64,000 nucleotides of DNA from Closterium sp. Naga37s-1 (taxonomy: Eukaryota > Streptophyta > Zygnematophyceae > Desmidiales > Closteriaceae). How positions within the stretch are numbered: position 1 is the first letter of the stretch; the number at the start of each line of letters is the position of its first letter. The stretch lies in contig CANJKZ010001109.1 of assembly GCA_947471745.1 (NCBI GenBank), positions 3,768,501-3,832,500 of the forward strand, written 5' to 3'. Both the position numbers and the translations under genes were made by a program. The notes below the pieces were generated by a model. That model was given only the letters and a program-made list of their open reading frames with translations, was not told the DNA's origin and did not search any database. Shown here piece by piece: positions 10,538 to 20,957 of this stretch.

Positions 10538-11525
10538 TGTCAATGGGAGTTGTGTGTTGGCCCCGTCCTCGCTTGGGCGGAGCCGACTTCGTGGTCGGGT
10601 GTGAGGGGAGCAGCCGACTAGCAGCAGTGGGCGAGCTGGTTAACGAGGAGGTCGACCTGCACGGGTGCCGACCTCAGGATGGCGCCGACTTCAGGGAGGT
10701 CGACCTAGGAAGTGGACCTCCAGAGGGCGTCCTCGACTTGGTGACGCCAACTTGGTGCAGCCGACTTGGGTGGTCGGCTGACAGGCCTGCTGGTCGACTT
10801 GGTGGTTGGTCGACCAGGAGTGACGTCAACCTGGAGCCAGTCGACCAGAGGTGTGGTCGACCTGGTGAGGTCGACTAGAGGTGGCCGTCGACTTGGGAGG
10901 TCGACGGGCACATACAAGAGCAGCTGGTCGACGTGGTTGCCCGGTCGACCAGGTTACCTGGGTGACGAGGTTCTGCGGAGGAGTACGACGGTTGCCCAGG
11001 CGATGTTGGCGAGACCGATCTCGGAGGTGGGGTATCCCGAGGTCGACGTGGCGGATCAAGCGCAGTCGTCAGCATGAGGACGATGTGGTGTGTGCGCTGT
11101 GCAAGTGACGAGGCATAGCACGCCAATCATCTGCGAGCACCTGCGAATAAGGTGCGGTGCTGTTCTGCGGGAGCAACGCTGGCACGCTGTCAACTTGCAG
11201 CGTTGGCACGCCGTCGACTTTGCACTGCTGGAGCGCGGTCGACCAAGTCATGCTGGATCCCGGTCGACCGAGCTGCGCTAGCAGTCGACCGAGCTGCGCT
11301 AGCAGTCGACCGACCTGAATGCTAGCTCTGATGTAGTCTTGTCTTGCTAACCTGATTGTAACATTTTTGTCAACTTTCTCTAGTGAAACTCTTGCCAAAT
11401 TGCCCTGTGAACTAGCAAGCAGTGTGTGCACTAGGAAAACGACTAAGGACCAACGAACGCAGAGATCACACGAGCACCCGTGTCTAGCTTGTAGTGTAGC
11501 TCCCATTGTAGTAGTTATCTCCACA
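10538..11525 (+). repeat. 5' LTR of element E (988 bp)
   Basis: Begins TGTCAATGGGAGTTG and ends ATCTCCACA. The hexamer GTCGAC and variants of GGTCGACCTGG recur many times. Compared with the 3' copy it keeps a 33-bp segment bounded by AGCCGACT direct repeats, and it has a duplicated GAGCTGCGCTAGCAGTCGAC unit near 11270-11310. Confidence 0.9.
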
Positions 11526-11540
11526 TGGTGCGGTGAGCGT
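11526..11540 (+). promoter_or_regulatory. Probable primer-binding site of element E
   Basis: TGGTGCGGTGAGCG directly follows the 5' LTR. It is not initiator-methionine-like. It resembles the TGGTGCCGTGACTCG class attributed to histidine tRNA, an assignment made by eye only. Confidence 0.4.
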
Positions 11541-13406
11541 GGACAGCACACGACTTACCTTTCAGTCAGGTCGACGTAGTGGTCACTTACCTAAGTTGCT
11601 CGTAGGCCGGCAGCCGTGCAGTCACTAGCGTACGCGTAGGTGACACAGAGGTGATGGACACCTTGGAGGCACAGCTGGAGGATGCGAGGAGACGCCATGA
11701 GGCCCAGGAGTACGGGGCGATACCTTGAGCGGTCGTTGAGGCAGGACTCCGCTCCGTGTGGGCGACGGAGCACCCCCCTTCTCGACCAGCGTCCCCTCGA
11801 CCGGTGACCAAAGAAGGCGGCGTCGACGTGGGCGTCGACGCCGGAGGTGGCCAAGTCGGCAGCAGCGCGGGAGGCACGTCGAGGCAGCGTGGTGTGATTC
11901 ACGCCGATGAAGTTGGCGGCGTTCAGGCGCAAGGGGTGCAGTAATCAGCGGCTGCACGCTCCTCCTCGCAGGGCAACATCGGAGGTCGACGAAGCGGATT
12001 GTCACCGATGTTGGCAACCCAGGTGACGGCGGGAGGGATAGCACCGAGCTACGGCTACTTCAAGTTTACGCCGGACAGGATCCTGGTCACCCCGCCACTC
12101 GTTGGTTGACAGGACATACTCACCTGGAAGGAAGCCATCGAGCCCCAGCTGGAGATGGCCGGGCTGATAAGCTTTGCTCGAGGCACCGTGGCGACGCCAG
12201 GCGACCTCGACTTGCGTGCGGAGTTTCGGGCCGTGCAGCTGTTGACCTTCACGGTCATCTCGCAGTGCTGCTCGCCGGGCATGCAGATCGCCTTGAAGTG
12301 GTGCCGAGAGTACCTCGACGCCGGCCACCGGGCGTGGCACTTCATCGAGTCGACCTACCAAGTCACTGATGACTTGTTCATTGCACAGCTGGAGGGGCAG
12401 CTGGTGCACCTACGTATGGGCGACGAGGAGACGGCGACCGACTACTGCAGCCGATCTCGGTGAATTCTCGCCACCATCAGGATGGCCGGTGCGCAGCACT
12501 CGATGGCGTTGTAAGTCAACCACGTCACTCTCGAGCAGCTACAACCTGCTGAAGCGGCTGTCAATGGCGCCGAGCACGAGGGCGACGCTCAACGAGGACA
12601 ACTTGACCTCCTACATCCTGCGGGACGAGGCGATGCAGGAGGCTGAGCGGTCCCAAGAGCTCTTGGCGCAGGCGAACTTCGTCTCCTCGGCGAAGCAAGG
12701 AGGTCGACCGGGGCAGCGCAGACAGTCTGGCGGCGGTGGTAGCAGTGGCTGGAAGCTGGCCAAGGAAGTCGACAAGAAGAAGACGACCAAGGACAGCGGT
12801 CGAGGAGGAGGAGGTCGACGTTGGGAGTGCTGGCTGTGCGGCAACCCCGACCACCTCTTCTTCGAGTGCCCCGACCGCAGTGACTCCAACGACGACGACG
12901 CCAAGGAAGGCCGCGGCAGGTCAGGAAGCCGTCATCCTCGTCGAGGAGGAAACAAGCCACGCAAGGAGACGCAGTCGACCAAGTCGACCTCCGCGAAGGT
13001 AGCCGACTCCTCTGCAAGCGGCAAGGGGCGGGACGACAAGACGGCGCCGTGCTCGCTGGTCGGCGTCGTGGAGCCGACCGTCTCGCTGGCGCCGGAGGCC
13101 AAAGAGGACTTCCAAACAGTGGCGGCAGTTGTACAGGCGAACCTGGCGGTGGTCCTGCTCGACAGCGGCTGCTCCCACCACCTGATGGGGACGAAAGAGG
13201 TCTTCGTCGACTTGCAGCCGAGCGGCTCCATCAAGCACGTGCGCGGCTTCAATGGGGCGCTGCAGGACGTCCAGGGACGCGGCATTGTTGCCCTGCAAGG
13301 GGAGGCCGGAAAGCAGGTGCTCATCCCCGACGTGCTCTACGTCCCGGGTGTGAGAGCAAATCTGCTGTCGGCCGGCCAGCTGAAGGAGCACAGCGTGAAA
13401 CTGTAG
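11541..13406 (+). pseudogene. Element E gag and aspartic protease
   Basis: A possible gag start is the ATG at 11654, with stops soon after. The conserved part begins near 12008 and contains ILTWKEAIEPQLEMAGLIS, a copia gag N-terminal pattern, with a TGA at 12107. After a frameshift near 12460 the frame to 13406 is long. It includes YNLLKRLSM, a basic Gly-rich tract, the zinc knuckle CWLCGNPDHLFFEC near 12828 and the protease motif LLDSGCSHHLMG near 13156. VLYVPGVRANLLSAGQL closes the protease. A TAG at 13404 interrupts the polyprotein. Confidence 0.88.
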
Positions 13407-13959
13407 GAGGACGGCGACGGGATGCTACTCGTCTCGGCAATAGGAGAGATACTTGGTCGGGCGACATACTCCGAGCGTGTCCTCTGCACCAACTTGCGTC
13501 CCTGCTTAACGAGGTCGACGTCGCCCACGCTGGAGGTCGTGGCACTGCGGGCAATCGTCTCGGCGACGAAGTCGACGCCGGACAGGCTGCATGCGCGGCT
13601 TGCACACGTCGGCATGGACACCATCCGGAGCTCGGCAAAGCACGAGGTCGCCACTGGGCTGGACCTCAAGTCGGCGTTGGGCGCCGACTCACCGTGTGTC
13701 TCATGCGTTGGCGAGAAGCTGGCGCGGCACACCTTCCCCGACCAAGGCTTCGACGCCGACGACGTGCTGGCAGTCGTGCACATCAATCTGTGCGGGCCGT
13801 TCCACGTGGCTGCCAAGGACGGCAGCTTGTACTTCCTGCTCCTGAAGGACCAGAAGACCAGCTACGTGTGGGGAGGCCGGTCGCCAAGAAGTCGGATGTG
13901 CTGCTGGAGTTCTGGAAGTGGCTGGTGTTGATGGAGAGGCAGGCAAAGAAGTCGTTGCT
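13407..13959 (+). pseudogene. Element E GAG-pre-integrase and start of integrase
   Basis: HARLAHVGMDTI with CVSCVGEK forms the zinc-binding pre-integrase module (about 13587-13715). The integrase core starts VVHINLCGPFH. The first catalytic Asp expected in the VHxDLxGP pattern is Asn here, which by family knowledge would remove strand transfer activity. The core is cut by TRIM1, and the last bases before it (13960-13964, AATGC) are its target duplication. Confidence 0.85.
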
Positions 13960-13964
13960 AATGC

Positions 13965-14089
13965 TGATAAAGTTTAGAAGAAAGAAGAGGGTTGCACTAG
14001 CAAGAATGGGGATACAAATAGCAAAACCCTAGAAGAGTTGTACTCGCTATAGAGCACCCCACTACAGGCTAGAGCATAATATTCTGACA
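13965..14089 (-). repeat. 3' LTR of TRIM1
   Basis: 125 bp, read on the minus strand as TGTCAGAATATTATGC to CTTTATCA. Identical to the copy at 15256-15380. Confidence 0.95.
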
Positions 14090-14243
14090 CACCCCCATAG
14101 CCAAAGTGGGGTGTAATCAGCAGAGCAAGCAAAAGAAAACAAGCTCAGGGTGGATCACAATGTCACCACACATTCTGAGCACAAGTACAAGAGGTAGCAG
14201 TTTTATAGTTAACAAATATAAGCAAAGCTAGAGGCTATCACAG

Positions 14244-14475
14244 AGGGCAAGTGAGGAGGAGGAGAGACTGTGGGGGGAGAGAAGATGGGAGGCGACTGCT
14301 GACGCTGCAGACACACAGACGAGCTGCTGGCTCAGTGGCTACCGGAACAGCGCTCCGGACTACTGGGGTAACTGGCCCCGCGGCTAAAAGTAGCGGCAGA
14401 CGAGCAACGGACCCACGGGCGACTGGCGACTACCGGAGATTGTAGCCTCCGGACTGCTGCTGCTGCTGACGACAC
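14244..14475 (-). repeat. Internal sequence shared by TRIM1 and TRIM3
   Basis: This block, including GAGACTGTGGGG, GACGAGCTGCTGGCTCAG and TAGCGGCAGACGAGCAACGG, recurs almost unchanged at about 60344-60570 in TRIM3. It has no ORF of interest and defines the family interior next to the 3' LTR side. Confidence 0.85.
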
Positions 14476-15009
14476 GACGACCGCCTCCATTCAACCTCCC
14501 CCAACTGTCCCACCCCCATTTCACACACCCCCTGTTCAAACCCTAGCTCTACTCACACTCCACCCCCCTAGCACCACTCCGTACACTCCCACACATCCAC
14601 CCCCCTCAGCGATAGCTGCAGCAGTGGGAGACGAAGGAGGAGGAGGAGCAGGCGACGCCACACACCCGCCACCCCCCAACCGCCACCCCCCAACCGCCAC
14701 CCCCCAAACCCTAAAAACAGGGTAGGGAGGTAGGGGGGGGGGGGGGCAACGCGCGGCCCCCTGTAGACTCCCCTCGCAAGCGGCCCCCCCCAGGGTCGCC
14801 TCGACAGGCGACGGGAGTTGGGCCGGGGCAGGTCGGGCCGGGGCAGGTCCGGGACGGGGCGGGGCAGCAGGGGCCGTGCACGGCTCCCCTGGGCAGCGCG
14901 ACGGGGCAGCAGGGCCGCGCGACGGGGCAGCAGGGGCCGCGCGCGGCTCCCCTGGGCGGCGCGACGGGTCCCCGTCGCCCGTCGCAGCGCCTCCCGGGGG
15001 CGACGCGGC

Positions 15010-15155
15010 GAGTGACGGGGCAGAAACCCGTCGCGCGCCTCGGGGCGCACGGCGGGCAGAAAACCGCCGCGCGCCTCGGGGCGCACGGCGGGCAGAAAAC
15101 CGCCGCGCGCCTCGGGGCGCACGGCGGGAAGAAAAACTGCCGCACGCCACGGGGC
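15010..15155. repeat. 36-bp GC-rich tandem repeat in TRIM1
   Basis: Units containing CGCGCGCCTCGGGGCGCACG followed by GCGGGCAGAAAAC repeat about three to four times. The same unit recurs in TRIM3 (61080-61200) and, inverted and more diverged, in TRIM2 (23445-23545). Confidence 0.85.
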
Positions 15156-15243
15156 GTGCGGCACAGAGAGTAGCAGTAGCAGTTGCAGCGGAAGCAACAA
15201 GGTGGTGAGCCCACCCACAGGATCGATCCAAGGGGATCGACCT

Positions 15244-15255
15244 GCTCTGATAGCA
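15244..15255 (-). promoter_or_regulatory. Primer-binding site of TRIM1
   Basis: On the minus strand TGCTATCAGAGC follows the LTR end TTTATCA directly. It differs by one base from TGGTATCAGAGC, the initiator methionine tRNA complement used by plant copia elements. Confidence 0.8.
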
Positions 15256-15380
15256 TGATAAAGTTTAGAAGAAAGAAGAGGGTTGCACTAGCAAGAATGG
15301 GGATACAAATAGCAAAACCCTAGAAGAGTTGTACTCGCTATAGAGCACCCCACTACAGGCTAGAGCATAATATTCTGACA
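15256..15380 (-). repeat. 5' LTR of TRIM1
   Basis: 125 bp, identical by eye to 13965-14089. Confidence 0.95.
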
Positions 15381-15385
15381 AATGC

Positions 15386-16254
15386 TGCGCTCAGATCGAG
15401 GAGGGGAGTTTCTTGGGAAGAAGTTCACCAACTTCGTGGATGGAAAGGGGATCGTCCACGACCTTACCTGCCCGTACACCCCGCAGCAGAACGGCATGGC
15501 GGAGCCGGAGGTGAAGACGGTGGTGGGGTCGGTGCGGACGATGCTGCAGCACCACTGGTGGCACCTCACTCTGCGACAGGCCGTCTGGGTCCGCAACTAC
15601 CTTGAGAGGTCGACGCTGCCGCCGGGGACCGCGCCGTCCCAGCTGCTCACCGGGCAGAAGCCCGACCTGTCGCTGGCACGGGTGTGGGGCTGCATGGCAC
15701 AGTTCTTGGGGCAGCGTGGCGGAAAGCTGAAGCCGAAGGCCAAGTGGGGCCTTCACCTCAGTGTGTCAGCGGAGAGCAAGGGCTGGGAGCTCCTCGACAT
15801 TGCCGACAACCGGGTGGTCACTACGTCGGACGTGGTGTTCTACAAGGATATGTCGCTGGAGGTGTGGAAGTCGGAGTGCGGGCCGGTGTCAGGACGGATT
15901 CCGACCACCCCGCCGACCGACACCTCTACGGCGACGCTGCCTCTGCTCGCCGAGGTCGGTGAGCTTGCTGACGAGGACGCCGAGGTCATCCATCCTCCTT
16001 CCTCTTCCCCTCCCCCTCCGACCCCTGCCCCTCCCCTCGTGGCCGACCTGCGCGGTCTGACTTCTGTGTCGGCCTCCAGCGATGAGGGGAGTTGTGGGAC
16101 ATCGCCTTCGGTGCCGGCCAAGGGCATCGCCGGTGGCCGACGTGACGAGCAGCAAGTTGACGTGGGAGTGAAGTCGACGTTGAAAGGGAAGGAGCAGGTC
16201 AAGGAGGAGCAGCCGACTTGGGTGAAGTTGGCGAAGCAGGCAGCAAGGCAGTAG
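15386..16254 (+). pseudogene. Element E integrase, second part
   Basis: Resumes after TRIM1 with LRSDRGGEF (second catalytic Asp) and PQQNGMAEPEVKT (catalytic Glu kept, but Pro follows where Arg or Asn is usual). The integrase C-terminal pattern follows (ARVWGCMAQFLGQRGGKLKPKA, GWELLDI), then a Pro/Ser-rich linker. A TAG at 16252 stops the frame before the reverse transcriptase. Confidence 0.88.
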
Positions 16255-17431
16255 CCGACAGGGGGAGCGGGCAGCAGTGAAGCCGACCACCGAGCAGTCA
16301 GCAACCAGGCAGTCGGCAGAGGAGCCGACCACAAGGGAGAAGTCGGCCAGGAAGTGGACCGAGGTGCAGCATGACGACGAGGGCAGCGAAGCCGGTGGCG
16401 ACGGAGGGGACGCCGATGAGTTTATCAAGAGCGACGTGGTGGAGGTTCGGCCTGAACCCCGGAAGTCAGGCCGACTTCGGAGGCCGCCTGACTTCTTTGT
16501 CCCCGCTGCCTTCACCACGGTGTACGACGTGGACGACAACGACCTGGCGTATGACGACGCCGAGGAGGATGAGGAGTTTCCGGAGCTCGACCCCAACATG
16601 CATGCCAACCCCGAGCACCGTTGGGATATCTCGACGATGACGGTGAAGGAGGCGTTGGCGAGCTGAAAGGGCCCGGCGGTGAAGGCCGCCATGGAGGAGG
16701 AGATCCGCAGCCTCATCAACATGGGCACTTGGGAGCTGGTCGAACGCCCACCGGGGGTGAACATCATGAAGAATCGGTGGGTGCTGACGACGAAGTACCA
16801 CGTCGACGACACCGTCGAGCGCAAGAAGGCGAGGCTGGTCGTGAAGGGCTTCACCCAGGTGTATGGCGCCGACTACGACGAGACGTTCGCGCCGGTGGGC
16901 AGCTACTTCACGCTGAGGATCTTCCTCAGCATCGTCGCCGTCCTCAACCTCAACCTGATGCAGGTCGACATGAAGAACACCTTCCTGCCGAGCAAGCTCG
17001 ACCGGTTGCTCTACATGTCCCAGCCGGACTACTTCAACGATGGAACCGGCCGGGTCTGCAAGCTGCTGAAGAGCCTGTACGGGCTGAAGCAGTCGTCGCT
17101 GCTGTGGTACTTGGCGCTCGACGACATGCTGGTCGGCGCTGGGTGGAGGAAGAGCAAGGTCGACGAGGCTCTGTACTTCAAGGTCGGCGACGATGGAGTG
17201 GCCTGCTGGGTGCTGGTCTATATCGACGACCTGCTCGCCGCCAGCAGCAGCACCGAGATGCTAAAGGAGCTGAAGGAGCTGCTGGAGTTCGCCTTCGAGC
17301 TGCGTGAGATCTCGTTGGTGCAGAAGTACCTCGACCTGGAGATCGTCCGCGTCAGGTCGGCAGGGAAGCTGTTGCTGCACCAGCAGGGCTACGCCAACAA
17401 GCTGCGTAGGCGCTTCATCGATAAGGAGTAG
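16255..17431 (+). pseudogene. Element E reverse transcriptase
   Basis: The segment from about 16277 leads into AMEEEIRSLINMGTWELVERP, KARLVVKGFTQVYGADYDETFAPV and MQVDMKNTFLPSKL. These are fingers and palm motifs; the usual KTAFLNG reads KNTFLPS here. The catalytic YIDDLLA is near 17218. The frame break near 16666 and a TAG at 17429 split it from the thumb and RNase H. Confidence 0.9.
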
Positions 17432-18229
17432 ACCGGGCGCATCCCAAAGACGCCGGTCTCGGTCGACGCCTACGCCGAGCTCACCTTCGATGATGAGGAG
17501 GCACAGGAGCGACAGGAGGAGGAGTACCGGCAGAAGGTCAGCTCGCTGCAGTTCGCGGCGACGACAACGAGGCCGGACATCGCCTTCGCCTGCAGCAAGC
17601 TGGGGAGCGGCCTCACGGTGAGGAGTGACCAGCACTGGCGCGAGGTCGACCGCTGCCTTGCCTACCTCGCCAACACGCGTGACACCGCCCTGGAGTTTGG
17701 CGGTGGACCAGAGTCACTGGAGCTGGTCGGCTACGTGGACGCCAACGACGCCGGTGACAAGCAAACGCGGACGAGTACGGGAGGATACGCGTTCGTCTAC
17801 GGAGGGGCCGCCGTCTCGTGGTCGAGCCAGCGCATCAAGTGCGCGACGTTGTCGTCGACCGAGTCGGAGTACGTGGTGGCCACCGAAGCCGACAAGGAGG
17901 GACGCCGACTTCGCTTCTTCCTCGCAGAGTTCCGGCAGCTGGATTCCGGGAAGCCGACCGTCCTTCAGGTGGACAACAAGTCGTCCATCACGGTCGCTGA
18001 GGGCATGGGGTTGACGGGCAACCTCAAGCACATGGAACGGCGACAGGTCTGGCTGCAGCATATGGTGAAGCGCGGGAAGTTTTCGCTGAAGTACATCCCT
18101 ACCGCTGAGCAACCGACCGACTTCCTGACGAAGGCGCTGCACTATCCGGCCTTCAACCGATGCTCCATCGCCATTTGCCAAGTGCCCTTGGCCGACGTGG
18201 GCGACAAAGATGACTACGTGCAGCAGTAG
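17432..18229 (+). pseudogene. Element E RNase H
   Basis: After the stop at 17429 the thumb continues in another frame. From 17618 an open frame encodes GYVDANDAGD, SSTESEYVVATEADKEG, VDNKSSITVAEGM and EQPTDFLTKAL, the four acidic RNase H positions of copia. It ends with a TAG at 18227, about 130 bp before the 3' LTR. Confidence 0.9.
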
Positions 18230-18359
18230 GTGCCATGCCCTCTTGCATGGCTGGTGCGGTGGACGACGTGCTGTGTTTTGGGTGCATGTCGACGAGCTAT
18301 TCTCCGAGGAGTACTGCCGTGTGGGCTGGGGGGGCCCAAGCGTGAACATGGCAGGGGAG

Positions 18360-19281
18360 TGTCAACGGGAGTTGTGTGTTGGCCCCGTCCTCGCTTGGGC
18401 GGAGCCGACTAGCAGCAGTGGGTGCTGGTTGACGAGGAGGTCGACCTGCACGGGAGCCACTGCACTGGCGCTGACCTCAGGGTGGCGCCGACTTCAGGGA
18501 GGTTGACCTGGGAAGTTGACCTGCAGAGGGCGTCGTCGACTTGGTGACGCCAACTTGGTGCAGCCGACTTGGGTGGTCGGCTGACAGGCCTGCTGGTCGA
18601 CTTGGTGGTTGGTCGACCAGGAGTGACGTCGACCTGGAGCCAGTCGACCAGTGGTGTGGTCGACCTGGTAAGGTTGACAAGAGGTGGCCGTCAACTTGGG
18701 AGGTTGACGGGCACATACAGGAGCCGCTGGTCGACGTGGTTGCCCGGTCGACAAGGTTACCTGGGTGACGAGGTTCTGCGGAGGAGTACGACGGTCGCCC
18801 AGGCGATGTTGGCCAGACTGACCTCGGTGGTGGGGTATCCCGAGGTTGACGTGGCGGATCAGGCGCAGTCGTCAGCACGAGGACGATGTGGTGTGTGCGC
18901 TGTAACGTGACGAGGCATAGCACGCCAATCATCTGCGAGCACCTGCGAAGTAGGTGCGGTGCTGTTCTGCGGGAGCAACGCTGGCATGCCGTCAACTAGC
19001 AGCGTTGGCACGCCGTCGACTTTGCACTGCTAGAGCGCGGTCGACCGAGCTGCGCTGGCAGTCGACCGACCTGAATGCTAGTTCTGATGTAGTCTTGTCT
19101 TGCCAACCTGATTGTACCATTGTTGTCAACTTTCTCTAGTGAAACTCTTGCCAAATTGCCCCGTGAACTAGCAAGTAGTGTGTGCACTAGGAAAATGACT
19201 AAGGACCAACGAACGCAGAGATCACACGAGCACCCGTGTCTTGCCCGTAGTCTAGCTCCCGTTGTAGTAAATATCTCCACA
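18360..19281 (+). repeat. 3' LTR of element E (922 bp)
   Basis: Matches 10538-11525 end to end. It lacks the 33-bp piece between AGCCGACT repeats and one copy of the duplicated GAGCTGCGCTAGCAG unit. It is preceded by a purine stretch GGCAGGGGAG. Confidence 0.9.
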
Positions 19282-20040
19282 GAATTCTCTGGGGTGACTG
19301 AGGATGGGGGAGAACCTGAGGTGGAGGAGCAGTAGCAGCAGCAGCAGCAAGATGCTCCACCACGTGCCCAACGTCTGCCTGATCCTCCTAGGAGGGATGT
19401 GCGCCCTCCTAACAGGCTGACCTATCCTAGTTTTGGAAATCCAAAGGTGGTACGGGCTGGGAGTGTGGCTGAGCAGTTTGATGAGGAAGAGATAGCGCAC
19501 TGCTACTAGGTAGCCGTTCCCGAGCCCAAGACGCTAGTTGAGGCACTGAGTGGGCCCGATGCTGAAAAGTGGAACCAGCGTGTCAAGGAGGAGAACGACT
19601 CGCATTTGGAAATGAGAGATGGGAGTTGTGTGAGTTGCCTCCTGAGAAGAAGGCAATCACTTCGAAGCTTATCTTCAAGCACAAATATGGGCCTAATGAG
19701 GAGCTGACCCGCTACAAGTCAAGGCTTGTGGCTAAGGGGTTTCAACAAAAAAGGGGAAGGACTTCGACAAGATCTTTGTTCCTGTGGGAAGAGAAACAAC
19801 ACTGCAAACCGTAGTTGGAGGATCAACAGATGGATACTACTACTGCTTTCCTTAATGGGATCATTATGGAGGAGCTGTACATGCTGCAGCCTAAGGGTTT
19901 GGATGATGGGAGCGGCAGGATGTGCAGGCTGAAGAAAGCCATCTGTGGCTTGAAGCAGGCTCCTTGCGCATGGTATCACAAACTGGAGGAGACACTTCTG
20001 GCTGGGGAATTCAAGAAGAGCGAATGCGACCACAGTCTGT
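19282..20040 (+). pseudogene. Element F reverse transcriptase, N-terminal part
   Basis: Resumes after element E: RLTYPSFGNPK, then LKFKHKYGPNEELTRYKSRL-like and VAKGFQQK segments, TTTAFLNG (palm) and CGLKQAPCAWYHKLEETLL. Frames shift near 19600 and 19760 and stops occur at 19333, 19507 and 19812. It halts at CDHSL where another insertion begins. Element F thus has at least three separate insertions in its coding region. Confidence 0.85.
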
Positions 20041-20948
20041 GTTGAGTGCAAAATGTGGTTTGCACGTCAACCTACCGCCTATTCGCCTGCGGTGAAGGTA
20101 AATGAAGTTTTCTGTTTCAAGGTAATTTGTTCTGTGCAAGGTGCGCTTTTCTGTGCTTTACGTTTGAGCGTTTACGGTTTGTGAATCGCCTCAACGGTTC
20201 ATGAGTTATGAGCGTTTCTGTGAAGGGTTGCATTTGTGAGAGTTCATGAGTGTTTACGGGTGTTCGAAAGTGAGCGCGGGAAAGTCCGAGATTTTGTGTG
20301 TGTTCGTGTTATTTCATGTGTTCTGCGAGTCACGAGTGTTCGTGATAGTGTCGTGAATGTTCATGAGTCTGTTCGCGAGGCGTTCGTTTGATTTCGTGTG
20401 AGTTCGTGGTTTTCAGGTGAAGTTTGAGAGTTGCGTTTTCAGTTGTTTTTATGAGTTCATTTGTAATTTCGTGTTTGTTTATGAGGCTCAAGGGATTTCG
20501 CCTCAAGCGAGGTGGTCAAGGCTCGAGGCCATGAGCCCGAGCACTGTTGCGCCTTAGGCGCAATCATGGGAGTGTGCCAGTCAAGGCACACGCGCGGCCT
20601 GAGGCCACGATTGAATTCCTCGCCTCGCCACACGCGCAAGTGTGGCAGTGAGGTGGCGCGAGGGACAGGGTTGTGACTACTCTAGGCCAATCAGTCAATT
20701 AACGCTGAGGCCTCGAGGGGAATTATCTGCACACGAGCCAATCAGTCAATTAACGCTGCGCAACGGAGTTTGTGACTACTCTAGAGCACACGATTAGTCT
20801 CACACTTCGGAAATCCCTCTACAATCACGGACCCTTGGTTAGGGGCTGGTTTTACCAGGCACCCGAGGACCCTTGGAGGTGACCCCGTGGGGATAACTGA
20901 GTGGTGATTAAAGGTGCGCTTAGAGGTTCCTAGTCTCAATAGTAGTCA
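20041..20948. mobile_element. Unclassified 0.9-kb insertion in the F reverse transcriptase
   Basis: Reverse transcriptase coding stops at 20040 and resumes at 20958. The 9-base direct repeat ACAGTCTGT (20032-20040, 20949-20957) flanks the insertion. A 9-bp duplication would suit a Mutator-like element, but the ends GTTGAG...GTCA give only a weak inverted repeat. The alternative TGTTGA...TCAACA suggests a solo LTR with a short duplication. The interior contains repeated CCAATCAGTCAATTAACGCT and short palindromes, and no convincing ORF. Confidence 0.6.
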
Positions 20949-20957
20949 ACAGTCTGT

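Larger units (their letters stand above)
13965..15380 (-). mobile_element. TRIM1: non-autonomous LTR retrotransposon with identical LTRs
   Basis: A 1416-bp element with 125-bp LTRs at both ends and a perfect 5-bp target duplication AATGC (13960-13964, 15381-15385) in the integrase of E. Orientation is minus: the primer-binding site lies at 15244-15255 and the polypurine tract at about 14090-14100. The two LTRs read identical base for base, which implies a recent insertion. There is no gag or pol homology. The interior holds GC-rich 36-bp repeats. Its 3' untranslated part resembles that of copia D (see finding on shared tract). Confidence 0.95.
10538..19281 (+). mobile_element. Ty1/copia retrotransposon E, GTCGAC-rich family
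   Basis: LTRs at 10538-11525 and 18360-19281 (TGTCAA...CTCCACA) flank gag, protease, integrase, reverse transcriptase and RNase H. Flanking bases are GAAAT and GAATT, an imperfect 5-bp target duplication in element F. It carries the nested TRIM1 at 13965-15380. The polyprotein has several stops and frameshifts. LTR length differs by 66 bp owing to small deletions and duplications, so this is an older insertion than TRIM1. The zinc knuckle (CWLCGNPDHLFFEC) is canonical, unlike A/C/D. Confidence 0.92.

Noticed and set aside
14536-15256. Minus-strand ORFs of 180-230 codons inside TRIM1 (and similar ones in TRIM2 and TRIM3)
   Set aside because: They read through GC-rich tandem repeats, give Arg/Ala/Pro repeats in several frames and match no domain.
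20041-20948. Tandem GTTCATGAG-type phrases as a CRISPR-like or telomere-like array
   Set aside because: Spacing and sequence are irregular and no repeat-spacer structure exists.
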